NCBI GenBank assembly: GCA_965602225.1 | Contig: CBFCYE010000019.1 | Span: 1-50,820, forward strand | From: Tenderia sp965602225 | GTDB taxonomy: Bacteria > Pseudomonadota > Gammaproteobacteria > Tenderiales > Tenderiaceae | Length of the DNA: 50,820 nt | Direction of reading: 5' to 3' | Part shown: positions 43,093-50,643 of the stretch, piece by piece | Layout: each line of letters begins with the position of its first letter | Position numbering within the stretch: the stretch's first letter is position 1 | Position numbers and translations under genes: made by a program | Notes under the pieces: generated by a model | Seen by the model: the letters and a program-made list of their open reading frames with translations, nothing else | Database searches by the model: none | Told to the model about the DNA's origin: nothing

Positions 43093-44727
43093 CTATAGTT
43101 GAATAACTGTCTCACCTAGTTTGGCGGTCAGTTTCATGTTTTCTGAATAGTCTACCGGGCAATCAATGATGCTAACGGTGTTGTCGGCCAGGGCCTGTTT
43201 CAGGGTTGGCAGCAGATCTTCTGTCTTTTCAATGCGATAGCCCTTGGCGCCAAAAGATTCGGCATATTTGACCAAATCTGGATTATTGAAGTTGACGTGG
43301 CTCTTGCGGCCATACTGGTTCATCTGCTTCCACTCGATCAGGCCGTAGGCGCCGTCGTTCCAGACCAGAATGACGATCGCCGTGTTGAGACGCATGGCGG
43401 TTTCGATCTCCTGACTGTTCATCAGAAAACCGGCATCACCAGTGACCGCAACGACCTTTTTCTCTGGATAGGCCAGTTTGGCGGCGATGGCGCCGGGCAC
43501 GGCAATGCCCATGCTGGCGAAGCCGTTGGAGATGATGCAGGTGTTGGGTTGTTCGCAGCGAAACATGCGTGCCATCCACATCTTGTGGGCACCAACGTCG
43601 CAGATGGCGATGTCTTCCAGGGCCATGGCGGTGCGCAGGTCCCAGATCAGTTTTTGCGGCTGCACCGGATAGGCTTGGCTGGCGGCATGTTCGTTCATGT
43701 CTTCGATCAGGGCATCGCGCAGTGGCCGCAGCTGTTCTGTTTCCTGTTGCGGTGTGGCCTGTTCGGTGATGCGTTGCAGGCTTTGTTTGATGTCGCCGAC
43801 GACACCGATCCGGACGCCGTAGTGGGCGTCGACCTCGGCCGGCTGAAAGTCGATATGGATGATGAATCTATCCTTGGTCGGGTGCCATAGATGGGGGTGG
43901 TATTCCACCAGGTCGTAACCGACGCAGATGATGACGTCGGCCTTGTCGAAACCAATGCCGACATAATCCTTGGCCTGTAGCCCGGCGCTGCCCAGGTTGG
44001 TGGGGTGGCGAAACGGCACCACCCCTTTGGCCATAAAGGTATTGGTGACCGGGATGTTGAGCTGGGCGGCAAACTCGGCCAGTTGTTCTGAGGCATTGGC
44101 ACGGATGACGCCATGGCCGGCGAGGATGATTGGGTGTTTGGCATTCGAAATGGCCGCGGCGGCGGCATCGATGCGATCCTGGGTCGGCGCCGGGGTGACG
44201 GGATTTTTTGACCAGAGTGGTTTGTCGTCGACCTCCATGTCGGCGATGTTTTCCGGAAACTCGATAAAACTGGCGCCGCTCTTTTCCATCTGCGCCTGTT
44301 TAAAGGCCTTGCGTACCACCTCGGGGATGACTTCGGGCATTAGCAGACGGGCGGAATACTTGGTGATCGGCCGGAACATCTCTTCCAGATCCAGCACCTG
44401 ATGCGATTCCTTGTGTAGCCGGTGGGTGCCCGCCTGGCCGGCTATGGCCACCAGCGGTGCATGATCCATGTTGGCGTCGGCAACGCCGGTGATTAGATTG
44501 GTAGCGCCGGGGCCGAGGGTGGAGAGACAGACGCCAGCACGACCGGTAAGGCGGCCATAGACATCGGCCATGAAGGCGGCGCCCTGTTCGTGGCGCACGG
44601 TGATGAATTTGATATTAGAGTCTAGCAGGGCATCCATCATGGCCAGATTTTCTTCGCCGGGGATACCAAAGATGTACTCTACGCCTTCATTTTCCAGGCA
44701 TTGTACGAACAGTTCAGCCGCTTTCAT
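43093..44727 (-). CDS. Thiamine-diphosphate enzyme, acetolactate synthase-like
   Basis: A 544-residue ThDP enzyme. The N-terminal domain has the catalytic Glu in FITVRHEQGAAFMADVYGR, the middle domain LGSAGLQAKDYVGIGFDKAD, and the C-terminal ThDP site GDAGFLMNSQEIETAMRLN with VWNDGAYGLIEW. Length and motifs fit acetolactate synthase large subunits, particularly the catabolic AlsS type; no ilvN/ilvH small-subunit gene is nearby. It lies between dsbA (9 bases) and the EEP gene and is likely cotranscribed with both. Confidence 0.8.
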   Translation of the reverse strand: MKAAELFVQCLENEGVEYIFGIPGEENLAMMDALLDSNIKFITVRHEQGAAFMADVYGRLTGRAGVCLSTLGPGATNLITGVADANMDHAPLVAIAGQAGTHRLHKESHQVLDLEEMFRPITKYSARLLMPEVIPEVVRKAFKQAQMEKSGASFIEFPENIADMEVDDKPLWSKNPVTPAPTQDRIDAAAAAISNAKHPIILAGHGVIRANASEQLAEFAAQLNIPVTNTFMAKGVVPFRHPTNLGSAGLQAKDYVGIGFDKADVIICVGYDLVEYHPHLWHPTKDRFIIHIDFQPAEVDAHYGVRIGVVGDIKQSLQRITEQATPQQETEQLRPLRDALIEDMNEHAASQAYPVQPQKLIWDLRTAMALEDIAICDVGAHKMWMARMFRCEQPNTCIISNGFASMGIAVPGAIAAKLAYPEKKVVAVTGDAGFLMNSQEIETAMRLNTAIVILVWNDGAYGLIEWKQMNQYGRKSHVNFNNPDLVKYAESFGAKGYRIEKTEDLLPTLKQALADNTVSIIDCPVDYSENMKLTAKLGETVIQL

Positions 44728-44736
44728 GTGGATGGA

Positions 44737-45360
44737 TTAGCTTTCCTGTTTGACCAGCTGATTTACAATATTGACCATGCCCTGGAAACCGTTGGTCTTG
44801 CCTGGGTCAGTGATGTATTTGCCATTGACGACCATTGATGGCGTGGCCTGAACACCGTAGCGTTTGCCCAGTTCCGCGGCGCGGCGTACTTTGGCTTCTA
44901 CGGCGAATGAACGAAATGCCTTTTCGAATTTTTGCTGGTCAACGCCATGTTCGGCGAACAGTGCGGCAACTTCGGCTTCGGTATTCATGCGGCGTTTCTG
45001 CAGATGAATGGCTTCAAAGAATGGCGTGTGAATTTTGTCCAGTACGCCCAGTGCTTCGGCGGCGTAAAAGGCGCGTGCATACATGGCCAGGGTGGCATTA
45101 AAAATAGCCGGCAGTTGTACGAATTTTACGTTGGCCGGTTTGGTTTTTAGCCAGCGATCCAACATTGGTTCAAAGCGGAAACAGTGTGAACAGCCGTAGG
45201 AAAATATTTCCACTACCTCGATCATGCCTTCATCGGCAGAGGTGGGTTGTGCCGGAGTGATAGCCAAGTAGGCTGGCCCCTCTTGCGGTGGTGCAGCATT
45301 AACGCTTGGCATGATGATCAATGACACAAGCATTAGCAGGGTAAGTTTGAATAGTTTCAT
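44737..45360 (-). CDS. dsbA: Thiol:disulfide interchange protein DsbA
   Basis: A periplasmic 207-residue oxidase that introduces disulfides into exported proteins. Signal peptide MKLFKLTLLMLVSLIIMPSV, cleavage near NAA. Active site FSYGCSHCFRFEP (Cys57-Ser-His-Cys60), and the cis-Pro loop VQATPSMVVNG. The helical insert is of normal length. DsbA is expected to help maturation of exported Cys-containing proteins. The first gene of the dsbA-acetolactate synthase-EEP run. Confidence 0.95.
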   Translation of the reverse strand: MKLFKLTLLMLVSLIIMPSVNAAPPQEGPAYLAITPAQPTSADEGMIEVVEIFSYGCSHCFRFEPMLDRWLKTKPANVKFVQLPAIFNATLAMYARAFYAAEALGVLDKIHTPFFEAIHLQKRRMNTEAEVAALFAEHGVDQQKFEKAFRSFAVEAKVRRAAELGKRYGVQATPSMVVNGKYITDPGKTNGFQGMVNIVNQLVKQES

Positions 45361-45555
45361 GATGCTAAATCCTTATTGTTGGTGCTTCTTTAATATATGT
45401 TGTACTGGATGAGCTAAATTGTATCCGATTGTCGGTTACTTTTGTGTTGCCGACAAGGCCACGGCAGTGCAATATTGCGCCGCTAGAATGTGAGACCGCT
45501 TTGTTGTTATCATCGTTTCAACTTTTTGCATGGGATTTTAGGGAGCTAGTGCGCC

Positions 45556-46044
45556 ATGACAGCCAAAAATTTTGATTTAAAATCTTTCATGAATCAGCAG
45601 TACCTGTGCGAGTCATTGACTATGGCCGAGGTGGAAAAGCTGTTGGAGTACACCGAGCTGGTTTCCTATGCTAAAAACGATGTCATTGCTGCGGCCGGTT
45701 CGGTAGGTGATGCACTCTATTTTGTCGTCAAGGGTGAAGCGGCCCTGTTGTTTGATGATAATGGCCGCGAAATGGCGGTAGGTTCAATGCAGGAAGGCGA
45801 GTTGATGGGGGAGATGTCTTTCTTTGACCGTCAGCCGCGTATGTTGCAGATGCGTGCCACCAGCACCGGAACAAACTTATTGCGTTTGTCTCGTCCGATG
45901 TACGACCGGCTTAGAATCGAGCACCCTTATATAGCGGTAAACCTGCTCGAGCACGCCATTATCAGTCTTGATCACTTGGTACGTCGTTTGAGCACCAAAG
46001 AAGTCGATTTGTCGCGTTACATCTACGGCCCCGGCAAACGCTAG
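45556..46044 (+). CDS. Stand-alone cyclic-nucleotide-binding domain protein
   Basis: A 162-residue protein consisting of one CAP_ED domain (YAKNDVIAAAGSVGDALYFV, VKGEAALLF, EGELMGEMSFFDRQPR, ATSTGTNLLRLSR) and a C-terminal helix (HAIISLDHLVRRLSTKEV). The phosphate-binding cassette GELMGEMSFFDRQPRM has the usual Glu and Arg. There is no helix-turn-helix, so it is not a CRP-like activator by itself. A ligand cAMP or cGMP is possible given the CHASE2 cyclase in the window. It precedes engB by 30 bases and is probably cotranscribed. Confidence 0.85.
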   Translation: MTAKNFDLKSFMNQQYLCESLTMAEVEKLLEYTELVSYAKNDVIAAAGSVGDALYFVVKGEAALLFDDNGREMAVGSMQEGELMGEMSFFDRQPRMLQMRATSTGTNLLRLSRPMYDRLRIEHPYIAVNLLEHAIISLDHLVRRLSTKEVDLSRYIYGPGKR

Positions 46045-46074
46045 TTTGCATATCAACAGAAGTAATTCAGCATT

Positions 46075-46707
46075 ATGATGCATCGTGTTTATCAGCAGGC
46101 CACCTTTATTACCGGTGCTCACAAGATTTCTCAATTGCCGCCGGACGAAGGGATTGAGGTCGCCTTTGCCGGACGATCCAATTCGGGCAAGTCCAGCGCC
46201 ATTAATCGAATTTGTGGCCAGAAGTCCCTGGCGCGAACCAGTAAGACGCCAGGGCGTACTCAGCAAATCAATTATTTCGCACTCGATCCGCAGCGTCACA
46301 TTGTCGATCTGCCTGGTTATGGTTTTGCCAAGGTTTCTGATCGAATGAAAAAGCATTGGCGCGAGGCCCTGGGTACCTATCTGCAGGAGCGGGAGTCACT
46401 CAGGGGGGTGGTGTTGATGATGGATATCCGACTGCCGTTGAATGATTTTGATCGGCAGATGATCGAGTGGTGTCAGAGCAGTGAAATGCCGCTGCACATC
46501 CTTTTGACCAAATCAGACAAGTTGAGTCGTGGTGCAGCGGGCAATATCTTGCAGCAGGTGCGTCAGGCATTATCAACAGAATATGGCGTCGAGCGTGATC
46601 AGCCCTGGGCCACGGTGCAACTGTTTTCTGCCTTGAAGAGTGTTGGTGTGGAAGATGCCTGGAACAAACTTGATGATTGGTTTGGCGTAACCGACAAGGC
46701 AGCATAA
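46075..46707 (+). CDS. engB: Ribosome biogenesis GTPase EngB (YihA/YsxC)
   Basis: A 210-residue GTPase needed for late 50S subunit assembly. G1 is AGRSNSGKSS, G2 region SKTPGRTQQINYF, G3 VDLPGYGFAKV, G4 LLTKSDKL, G5 FSALKSVG. Two consecutive ATGs (46075, 46078) are possible. Gene order with polA and dsbA is as in many gammaproteobacteria. The three-RNA gap follows immediately, on the opposite strand. Confidence 0.96.
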   Translation: MMHRVYQQATFITGAHKISQLPPDEGIEVAFAGRSNSGKSSAINRICGQKSLARTSKTPGRTQQINYFALDPQRHIVDLPGYGFAKVSDRMKKHWREALGTYLQERESLRGVVLMMDIRLPLNDFDRQMIEWCQSSEMPLHILLTKSDKLSRGAAGNILQQVRQALSTEYGVERDQPWATVQLFSALKSVGVEDAWNKLDDWFGVTDKAA

Positions 46708-46708
46708 A

Positions 46709-46811
46709 TAAAAAAAGCCCCTGGCTGGGGGAGTTAGCCAGGGACTTGAATGACCACCTGCAATTTTCTGGTGGGGTCTGCCGAGGAGTTAGGAAGGCAG
46801 AACATTGGGTT
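46709..46811 (-). ncRNA. Candidate sRNA C (divergent member), three hairpins with CUCC loops
   Basis: Read on the minus strand: hairpin A (46777-46801) TCTGCC-loop-GGCAGA with loop UUCCUAACUCCUC; hairpin B (46754-46774) CCACC-AGAAAATTGCA-GGTGG; hairpin C (46717-46745) GTCCCTGGCT-AACTCCCCC-AGCCAGGGGC followed by seven T, a Rho-independent terminator. About 100 bases long. Loops A and C carry CUCC/CUCCCCC, complementary to GGAG Shine-Dalgarno sequences. Its promoter-like element matches those of the two repeats. Ends are estimated. Confidence 0.7.
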
Positions 46812-46817
46812 CACAAC

Positions 46818-46848
46818 ATATGACCGCAAGCCGAAAACTAAAGTTCAA
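46818..46848 (-). promoter_or_regulatory. Promoter-like element of sRNA C
   Basis: On the minus strand TTGAACTT (GAACTT at 46841-46846), a 17-base spacer and TCATAT (46818-46823). The start would be near 46811. GAACTT with a TC-type -10 resembles σE/AlgU promoters; the overlapping TTGAAC could also be read as a σ70 -35. Confidence 0.45.
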
Positions 46849-46873
46849 TACACGGGTAAGAAAAATTTCGGTT

Positions 46874-46999
46874 ATAAAAAAGCCCCGGGACCAATTGGAG
46901 GGTGTCCGGGGCTAAGAGTCTAAACCCGGCTTGGGGAAACCGGATAGAGGGGTCCCGCTCTAGGGAGGGTGAGCGGGGTAAGCGCAAAGGGCAGCGCTT
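46874..46999 (-). ncRNA. Candidate sRNA B (repeat copy 1), four hairpins with C-rich loops
   Basis: Minus-strand RNA of about 125 bases. Hairpins from 5' to 3': AGCGC-UGCCCUUU-GCGCU (46981-46998); CCCGCUC-ACCCUCCCUA-GAGCGGG (46954-46977); AUCCGG-UUUCCCCAAG-CCGGGU (46924-46945); AGCCCCGGAC-ACCCUCCAAUUG-GUCCCGGGGCU (46881-46913) plus a U run, the terminator. Every loop shows a C-rich single strand, three with CCCUCC or UCCCC. It lies between engB and polA, the locus of Spot 42 and ErsA. The plus strand has no matching T-tract. Confidence 0.82.
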
Positions 47000-47037
47000 G
47001 CATGTATAGATCGGCACGAAGCTAAAAAGTTCAAGGG
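46875..47037 (-). repeat. Direct repeat, copy 1
   Basis: About 163 bases repeated at 47142-47304 with three base differences (47000, 47014, 47016) and one extra A in the terminal A run. The unit contains promoter-like element, RNA and terminator, so the duplication carries a whole gene. Confidence 0.95.
47005..47034 (-). promoter_or_regulatory. Promoter-like element of sRNA B
   Basis: On the minus strand GAACTT (47027-47032, within TTGAACTT) is followed after 16 bases by TCTATA (47005-47010). The same pair lies before sRNA A and, with one base more, before sRNA C. A σ70 reading (TTGAAC, 20-base spacer, TATACA) has poorer spacing. Confidence 0.5.
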
Positions 47038-47140
47038 AAAGGTACGGCGGACATCCAAAAGTCATTTCGGTGATTTAACGAAGCAATAATATTTATTTGG
47101 ACTTGGTCAAAATATAGTGTTGTTGATTGTGATTCGGGGA

Positions 47141-47266
47141 TAAAAAAAGCCCCGGGACCAATTGGAGGGTGTCCGGGGCTAAGAGTCTAAACCCGGCTTG
47201 GGGAAACCGGATAGAGGGGTCCCGCTCTAGGGAGGGTGAGCGGGGTAAGCGCAAAGGGCAGCGCTT
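47141..47266 (-). ncRNA. Candidate sRNA A (repeat copy 2), four hairpins with C-rich loops
   Basis: Identical to sRNA B over the whole hairpin region (offset 267 bases), including the terminator hairpin (47148-47180) and U run (47142-47147). It is closest to the polA stop at 47423 and is in the polA direction, but no separate polA terminator is visible between them. The A+T-rich stretch 47305-47400 may hold a further σ70 promoter (TTGTTA, 17 bases, TATATC on the minus strand, with predicted start near 47304). Confidence 0.82.
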
Positions 47267-47304
47267 ACATGTATAGATCGACTCGAAGCTAAAAAGTTCA
47301 AGGG
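47142..47304 (-). repeat. Direct repeat, copy 2
   Basis: Second copy of the unit at 46875-47037. The copies are separated by 104 unrelated bases. No flanking inverted repeats or target-site duplications are seen, so it does not look like a mobile element. Confidence 0.95.
47272..47301 (-). promoter_or_regulatory. Promoter-like element of sRNA A
   Basis: GAACTT (47294-47299) and TCTATA (47272-47277) with a 16-base spacer on the minus strand, same layout as for sRNA B. Differences from copy 1 lie in the spacer and between the -10 and the RNA. Confidence 0.5.
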
Positions 47305-47422
47305 TTGGATATATAACATTTAATATTCGTTAACAATTGCCCAGGCAATATCAGAGTCAGGGCAGTTATTTGTTTTCAATAGATTGATTTAATTGCGTTT
47401 TTTGGGGCTGTTCAAAATTAGT

Positions 47423-50143
47423 TTAGTGGGCCTGATCCCAGTTATCCCCTACCCCGATATCCACCAGCAGTGGCACAGCCAGTTCGGCAGCACCTGACAT
47501 ACAATCGTTTATGCCCGATTTGGCGGCTTCCAGCTGTTCGGTCTTTACTTCAAATACCAGCTCATCGTGAACCTGCATGATCATGCGCGCATCAATATCG
47601 CCCTGCTGTAACCAATCATGGCAGCGAATCATCGATAGCTTGATGATGTCGGCAGCAGTGCCCTGCATGGGGGCGTTGATGGCGGCGCGTTCGGCGTATT
47701 GGCGGCGTTGGCCGTTGCGGGAATTGATGTCATTTAAGTAGAGGCGGCGGCCAAACAGGGTTTCGACGTAGCCCTGTTCATGGGCCTCGGCGCGCATGCG
47801 ATCCATGAAATCTTTTACCCCTGGGTAGCGGGTAAAGTAGAGCTCGATATATTCCTGGGCCTCACCGCGATTGACGCCTAGCTGTTTGGCCAGGCCAAAG
47901 GCCGACATGCCGTAGATTAGGCCGAAATTGATGGCCTTGGCGCTGCGGCGCTGGTTTGTCTCGACCTCGTCCAGCGGCACATTGAAGATTTCGGCAGCGG
48001 TGGCGCTGTGGATGTCCTTGCCTTGCTGGAATGCGGTCAACAGGCCTTCGTCGCCAGAGAGGTGGGCCATGATGCGCAGTTCAATCTGGGAATAATCCGC
48101 GGCTACCAGTTGATAACCGTTGGGGGCGATAAAGGCCTGGCGGATGCGCCTTCCCTCCTCGCTTCTGATAGGGATATTCTGCAGGTTTGGATCCGACGAA
48201 GACAGCCGTCCGGTGGCGGTGACGGCCTGGTGATATGAGGTATGTACCCGGCCAGTGGACGGGTTGATCTGCTGTGGCAACTTGTCGGTGTAAGTCGATT
48301 TGAGTTTGCTCATGGAACGGTGTTCCAGAATCAGGCGTGGCAGATCGTAGTCCAGTGCCAGTTCTTGCAGCACTGGTTCGGCGGTAGATGGCGCGCCCTT
48401 GGGGGTCTTTTGCAGTATCGGCAGCCCGAGCTTGTCGTAGAAGATGGCCTGGATCTGTTTCGGTGAGCCGAGGTTAAAGACCTCGCCTGCCTCATTATGG
48501 GCCTTTTGCTCCAGCTCGATGATGCGGCTGGCCAGGGTTTGGCTTTGCAGGTGCAGCATGTCCTGATCGATCAGCACACCATGCCGTTCGATCTGCGACA
48601 GAATCGGTACCAGGGGCATTTCAATCTCTTCAAAAACACGTATTTGACCGGCCTCTTTTTCCAGCTGCGGCCACAGGGTCTGGTGCAGCCTTAGGGTGAT
48701 GTCGGCATCTTCGGCGGCATAGGGGCCGGCCTGTTCGAGGTCGATCTGGTTAAAGGTGAGCTGTTTGACACCCTTGCCGGCAATATCCTCGAAGTGGATG
48801 GTTTGGTGGCCAAGGTATTTTTCGGCTAGGGCGTCCATGTTGTGCCGTATAGCCGTGCTGTTGAGGACATAGGACTCAAGCATGGTATCGAAGGCAATGC
48901 CTTGCAGGTTGATGCCGTAATTGGCCAGCACGCTCATGTCGTATTTCAGATTCTGGCCGACTTTTTTCCGGCTGGCATCTTCCAGCAGTGGTTTGAGTTG
49001 TTGTAAAACAGCATCGCGATCCAGTTGCTCAGGTGCGCCTTCGTAGTCGTGGGCCAGGGGTACATAAGCGGCCTCGCCAGCCTGCACCGCAAATGAGACG
49101 CCGACAATCTCGGCCTGCATGTAGTCAAGGCTGGTGGTCTCGGTGTCAAAGGCAAACAGTTCGGCCTGTTTGAGTTTTTGCAGCCAGGTATCCAACTGCG
49201 CTTGTTCAAGGATGATGTGGTAGTCAGTTTCGATGCTGGCTGGGGCGGGTTCTTCAACGGTGTCTTGCGCGTCGGCGGCCTCTTCCACCTGTCTGAGCCA
49301 GGTCTTGAATTCCATTTCCTTAAATAGCTCACGCAGAGCTGCTTTGTCCGGTGCCTCAAGCTTGAGTTGTTCCGGCGTAAAAGGCAGCTCGACATCGCAT
49401 TTAATGGTGGCTAGTTGTTGTGAAAGCGGTAGGAAATCGAGGCTATTGCGCAGATTTTCGCCGACCTTGCCCTTAACCTGATCAGCCTTAGCCATGACCT
49501 CAGCAAGTGAGCCAAATTGATCCAGCCATTTTACTGCCGTTTTGGGGCCGCACTTGGGTACGCCGGGGATGTTGTCGGCACTGTCGCCCATCAGGGCCAG
49601 ATAATCGATGATTTGTTCTGGTGTGACGCCGAACTTTTCCACCACGGTCTCAGGTGTCATCAAGGTATCGGTCATGGTGTTGATCAGGGTGACATGCTTA
49701 TTGACCAGCTGGGCCATATCCTTGTCACCGGTAGAGACCAGGGTCTCTATCTTCAGTTCGCTGGCCTGAACGCAGAGGGTGCCGATGACGTCGTCCGCTT
49801 CCACGCCCTCAATGACTAATAATGGAATGCCCATAGCGCGAATGATGTTGTGGATGGGTTCGATCTGGCTGCGCAGCTCGTCCGGCATGGGCGGACGATT
49901 GGCCTTGTAGTCGGCATACATATCATTGCGAAAGGTTTTGCCCTTGGCATCGAAAATCACCACCATTGATTCCGGCTGATATTCGCTGATCAGCTTACGC
50001 ACCATATTGATAACGCCATAGATGGCGTTGGTGGGTTGGCCCTTATGGTTGCTGAATTTATTAACATCTAGAGCGTGAAAGGCACGAAACAGATAGGAGG
50101 AGCCGTCAACGAGGATTAGGGGCTTGGTGCTGGATTTGGTCAT
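47423..50143 (-). CDS. polA: DNA polymerase I
   Basis: A 906-residue Pol I with three domains. The N-terminal 5' nuclease (residues ~1-290) has ILVDGSSYLFRAFHAL, SMVVIFDAKGKTFRNDMY, and the helical GDSADNIPGVPKCGPKTA. The 3'-5' exonuclease keeps its acidic residues (FAFDTETTSLDYM). The polymerase domain carries motif A (VAADYSQIELRIMAHLSGD), motif B (RRSAKAINFGLIYGMSAFG) and motif C (IMQVHDELVFEV). It replaces RNA primers and fills repair gaps. All parts look intact. It is divergent from the DUF2782 gene. Confidence 0.98.
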   Translation of the reverse strand: MTKSSTKPLILVDGSSYLFRAFHALDVNKFSNHKGQPTNAIYGVINMVRKLISEYQPESMVVIFDAKGKTFRNDMYADYKANRPPMPDELRSQIEPIHNIIRAMGIPLLVIEGVEADDVIGTLCVQASELKIETLVSTGDKDMAQLVNKHVTLINTMTDTLMTPETVVEKFGVTPEQIIDYLALMGDSADNIPGVPKCGPKTAVKWLDQFGSLAEVMAKADQVKGKVGENLRNSLDFLPLSQQLATIKCDVELPFTPEQLKLEAPDKAALRELFKEMEFKTWLRQVEEAADAQDTVEEPAPASIETDYHIILEQAQLDTWLQKLKQAELFAFDTETTSLDYMQAEIVGVSFAVQAGEAAYVPLAHDYEGAPEQLDRDAVLQQLKPLLEDASRKKVGQNLKYDMSVLANYGINLQGIAFDTMLESYVLNSTAIRHNMDALAEKYLGHQTIHFEDIAGKGVKQLTFNQIDLEQAGPYAAEDADITLRLHQTLWPQLEKEAGQIRVFEEIEMPLVPILSQIERHGVLIDQDMLHLQSQTLASRIIELEQKAHNEAGEVFNLGSPKQIQAIFYDKLGLPILQKTPKGAPSTAEPVLQELALDYDLPRLILEHRSMSKLKSTYTDKLPQQINPSTGRVHTSYHQAVTATGRLSSSDPNLQNIPIRSEEGRRIRQAFIAPNGYQLVAADYSQIELRIMAHLSGDEGLLTAFQQGKDIHSATAAEIFNVPLDEVETNQRRSAKAINFGLIYGMSAFGLAKQLGVNRGEAQEYIELYFTRYPGVKDFMDRMRAEAHEQGYVETLFGRRLYLNDINSRNGQRRQYAERAAINAPMQGTAADIIKLSMIRCHDWLQQGDIDARMIMQVHDELVFEVKTEQLEAAKSGINDCMSGAAELAVPLLVDIGVGDNWDQAH

Positions 50144-50337
50144 GATGTTTGCAAATGTTTATTTTTTGAGAAGTATTTGGGCCAATATTATGCAACAGTT
50201 CCGGTTTTGGGTGATGATTATATAGAGTGCATAGAGCCGTAGATTGATTCGCTAACAGGAACGGGTTAATGATATCTTTAGCCGCCTGCAATCTAGGGCG
50301 CTGGGCTGGGCCGGTACCGTTTGCTGATGGAGGCAAG

Positions 50338-50643
50338 ATGATCATGAAATACACACATATATTGGCTGCCCTGATGCTGTTGTCTGTTGTGGCAGAGTCT
50401 GCGGCAAGTGATGCGGCGTCACTGGATCAGGCCATGGAGCCGGAAGTGGTGATCACGCCAAGAGATCAGGGCCGGGTAAAAGAGTATCGCGCCAACGGTC
50501 AGCTTTATATGATTGAGGTGATACCAACCAAAGGGGCGCCCTACTATTTAATTGATAGTGATGGCGACGGTCTGCTGGAAAGCCGTCAGAATCAACTTGG
50601 TTCTAATTTTATGATTCCGCGTTGGTCGATAGTGCGCTGGTAG
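50338..50643 (+). CDS. DUF2782 domain-containing exported protein
   Basis: A 101-residue protein with signal peptide (YTHILAALMLLSVVAESAAS). The mature part ITPRDQGRVKEYRANGQLYM and IPTKGAPYYLIDSDGDGLLE matches DUF2782, a small periplasmic family commonly next to polA in gammaproteobacteria. Function is unknown. GGAGG (50329-50333) precedes two in-frame ATGs at 50338 and 50344; either could be used. Confidence 0.88.
   Translation: MIMKYTHILAALMLLSVVAESAASDAASLDQAMEPEVVITPRDQGRVKEYRANGQLYMIEVIPTKGAPYYLIDSDGDGLLESRQNQLGSNFMIPRWSIVRW

Noticed and set aside
46838..47065. Minus-strand open frame of 75 codons across sRNA B
   Set aside because: It has no ribosome site, runs through the terminator hairpin, and the underlying repeat is fully explained by RNA structure.
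46875..47304. Plus-strand reading of the repeats as a CsrB/RsmZ-like sponge (loops GGAGGG, GGGGAA, AGGGAGGG)
   Set aside because: The loops would suit CsrA, but the plus strand has no U run after its last hairpin, whereas the minus strand ends in a terminator and has promoter-like elements upstream in all three units.
46708..47304. CRISPR array or mobile element
   Set aside because: Only two long repeats with a 104-base gap, no short regular spacers, no cas genes, no transposase or terminal inverted repeats.
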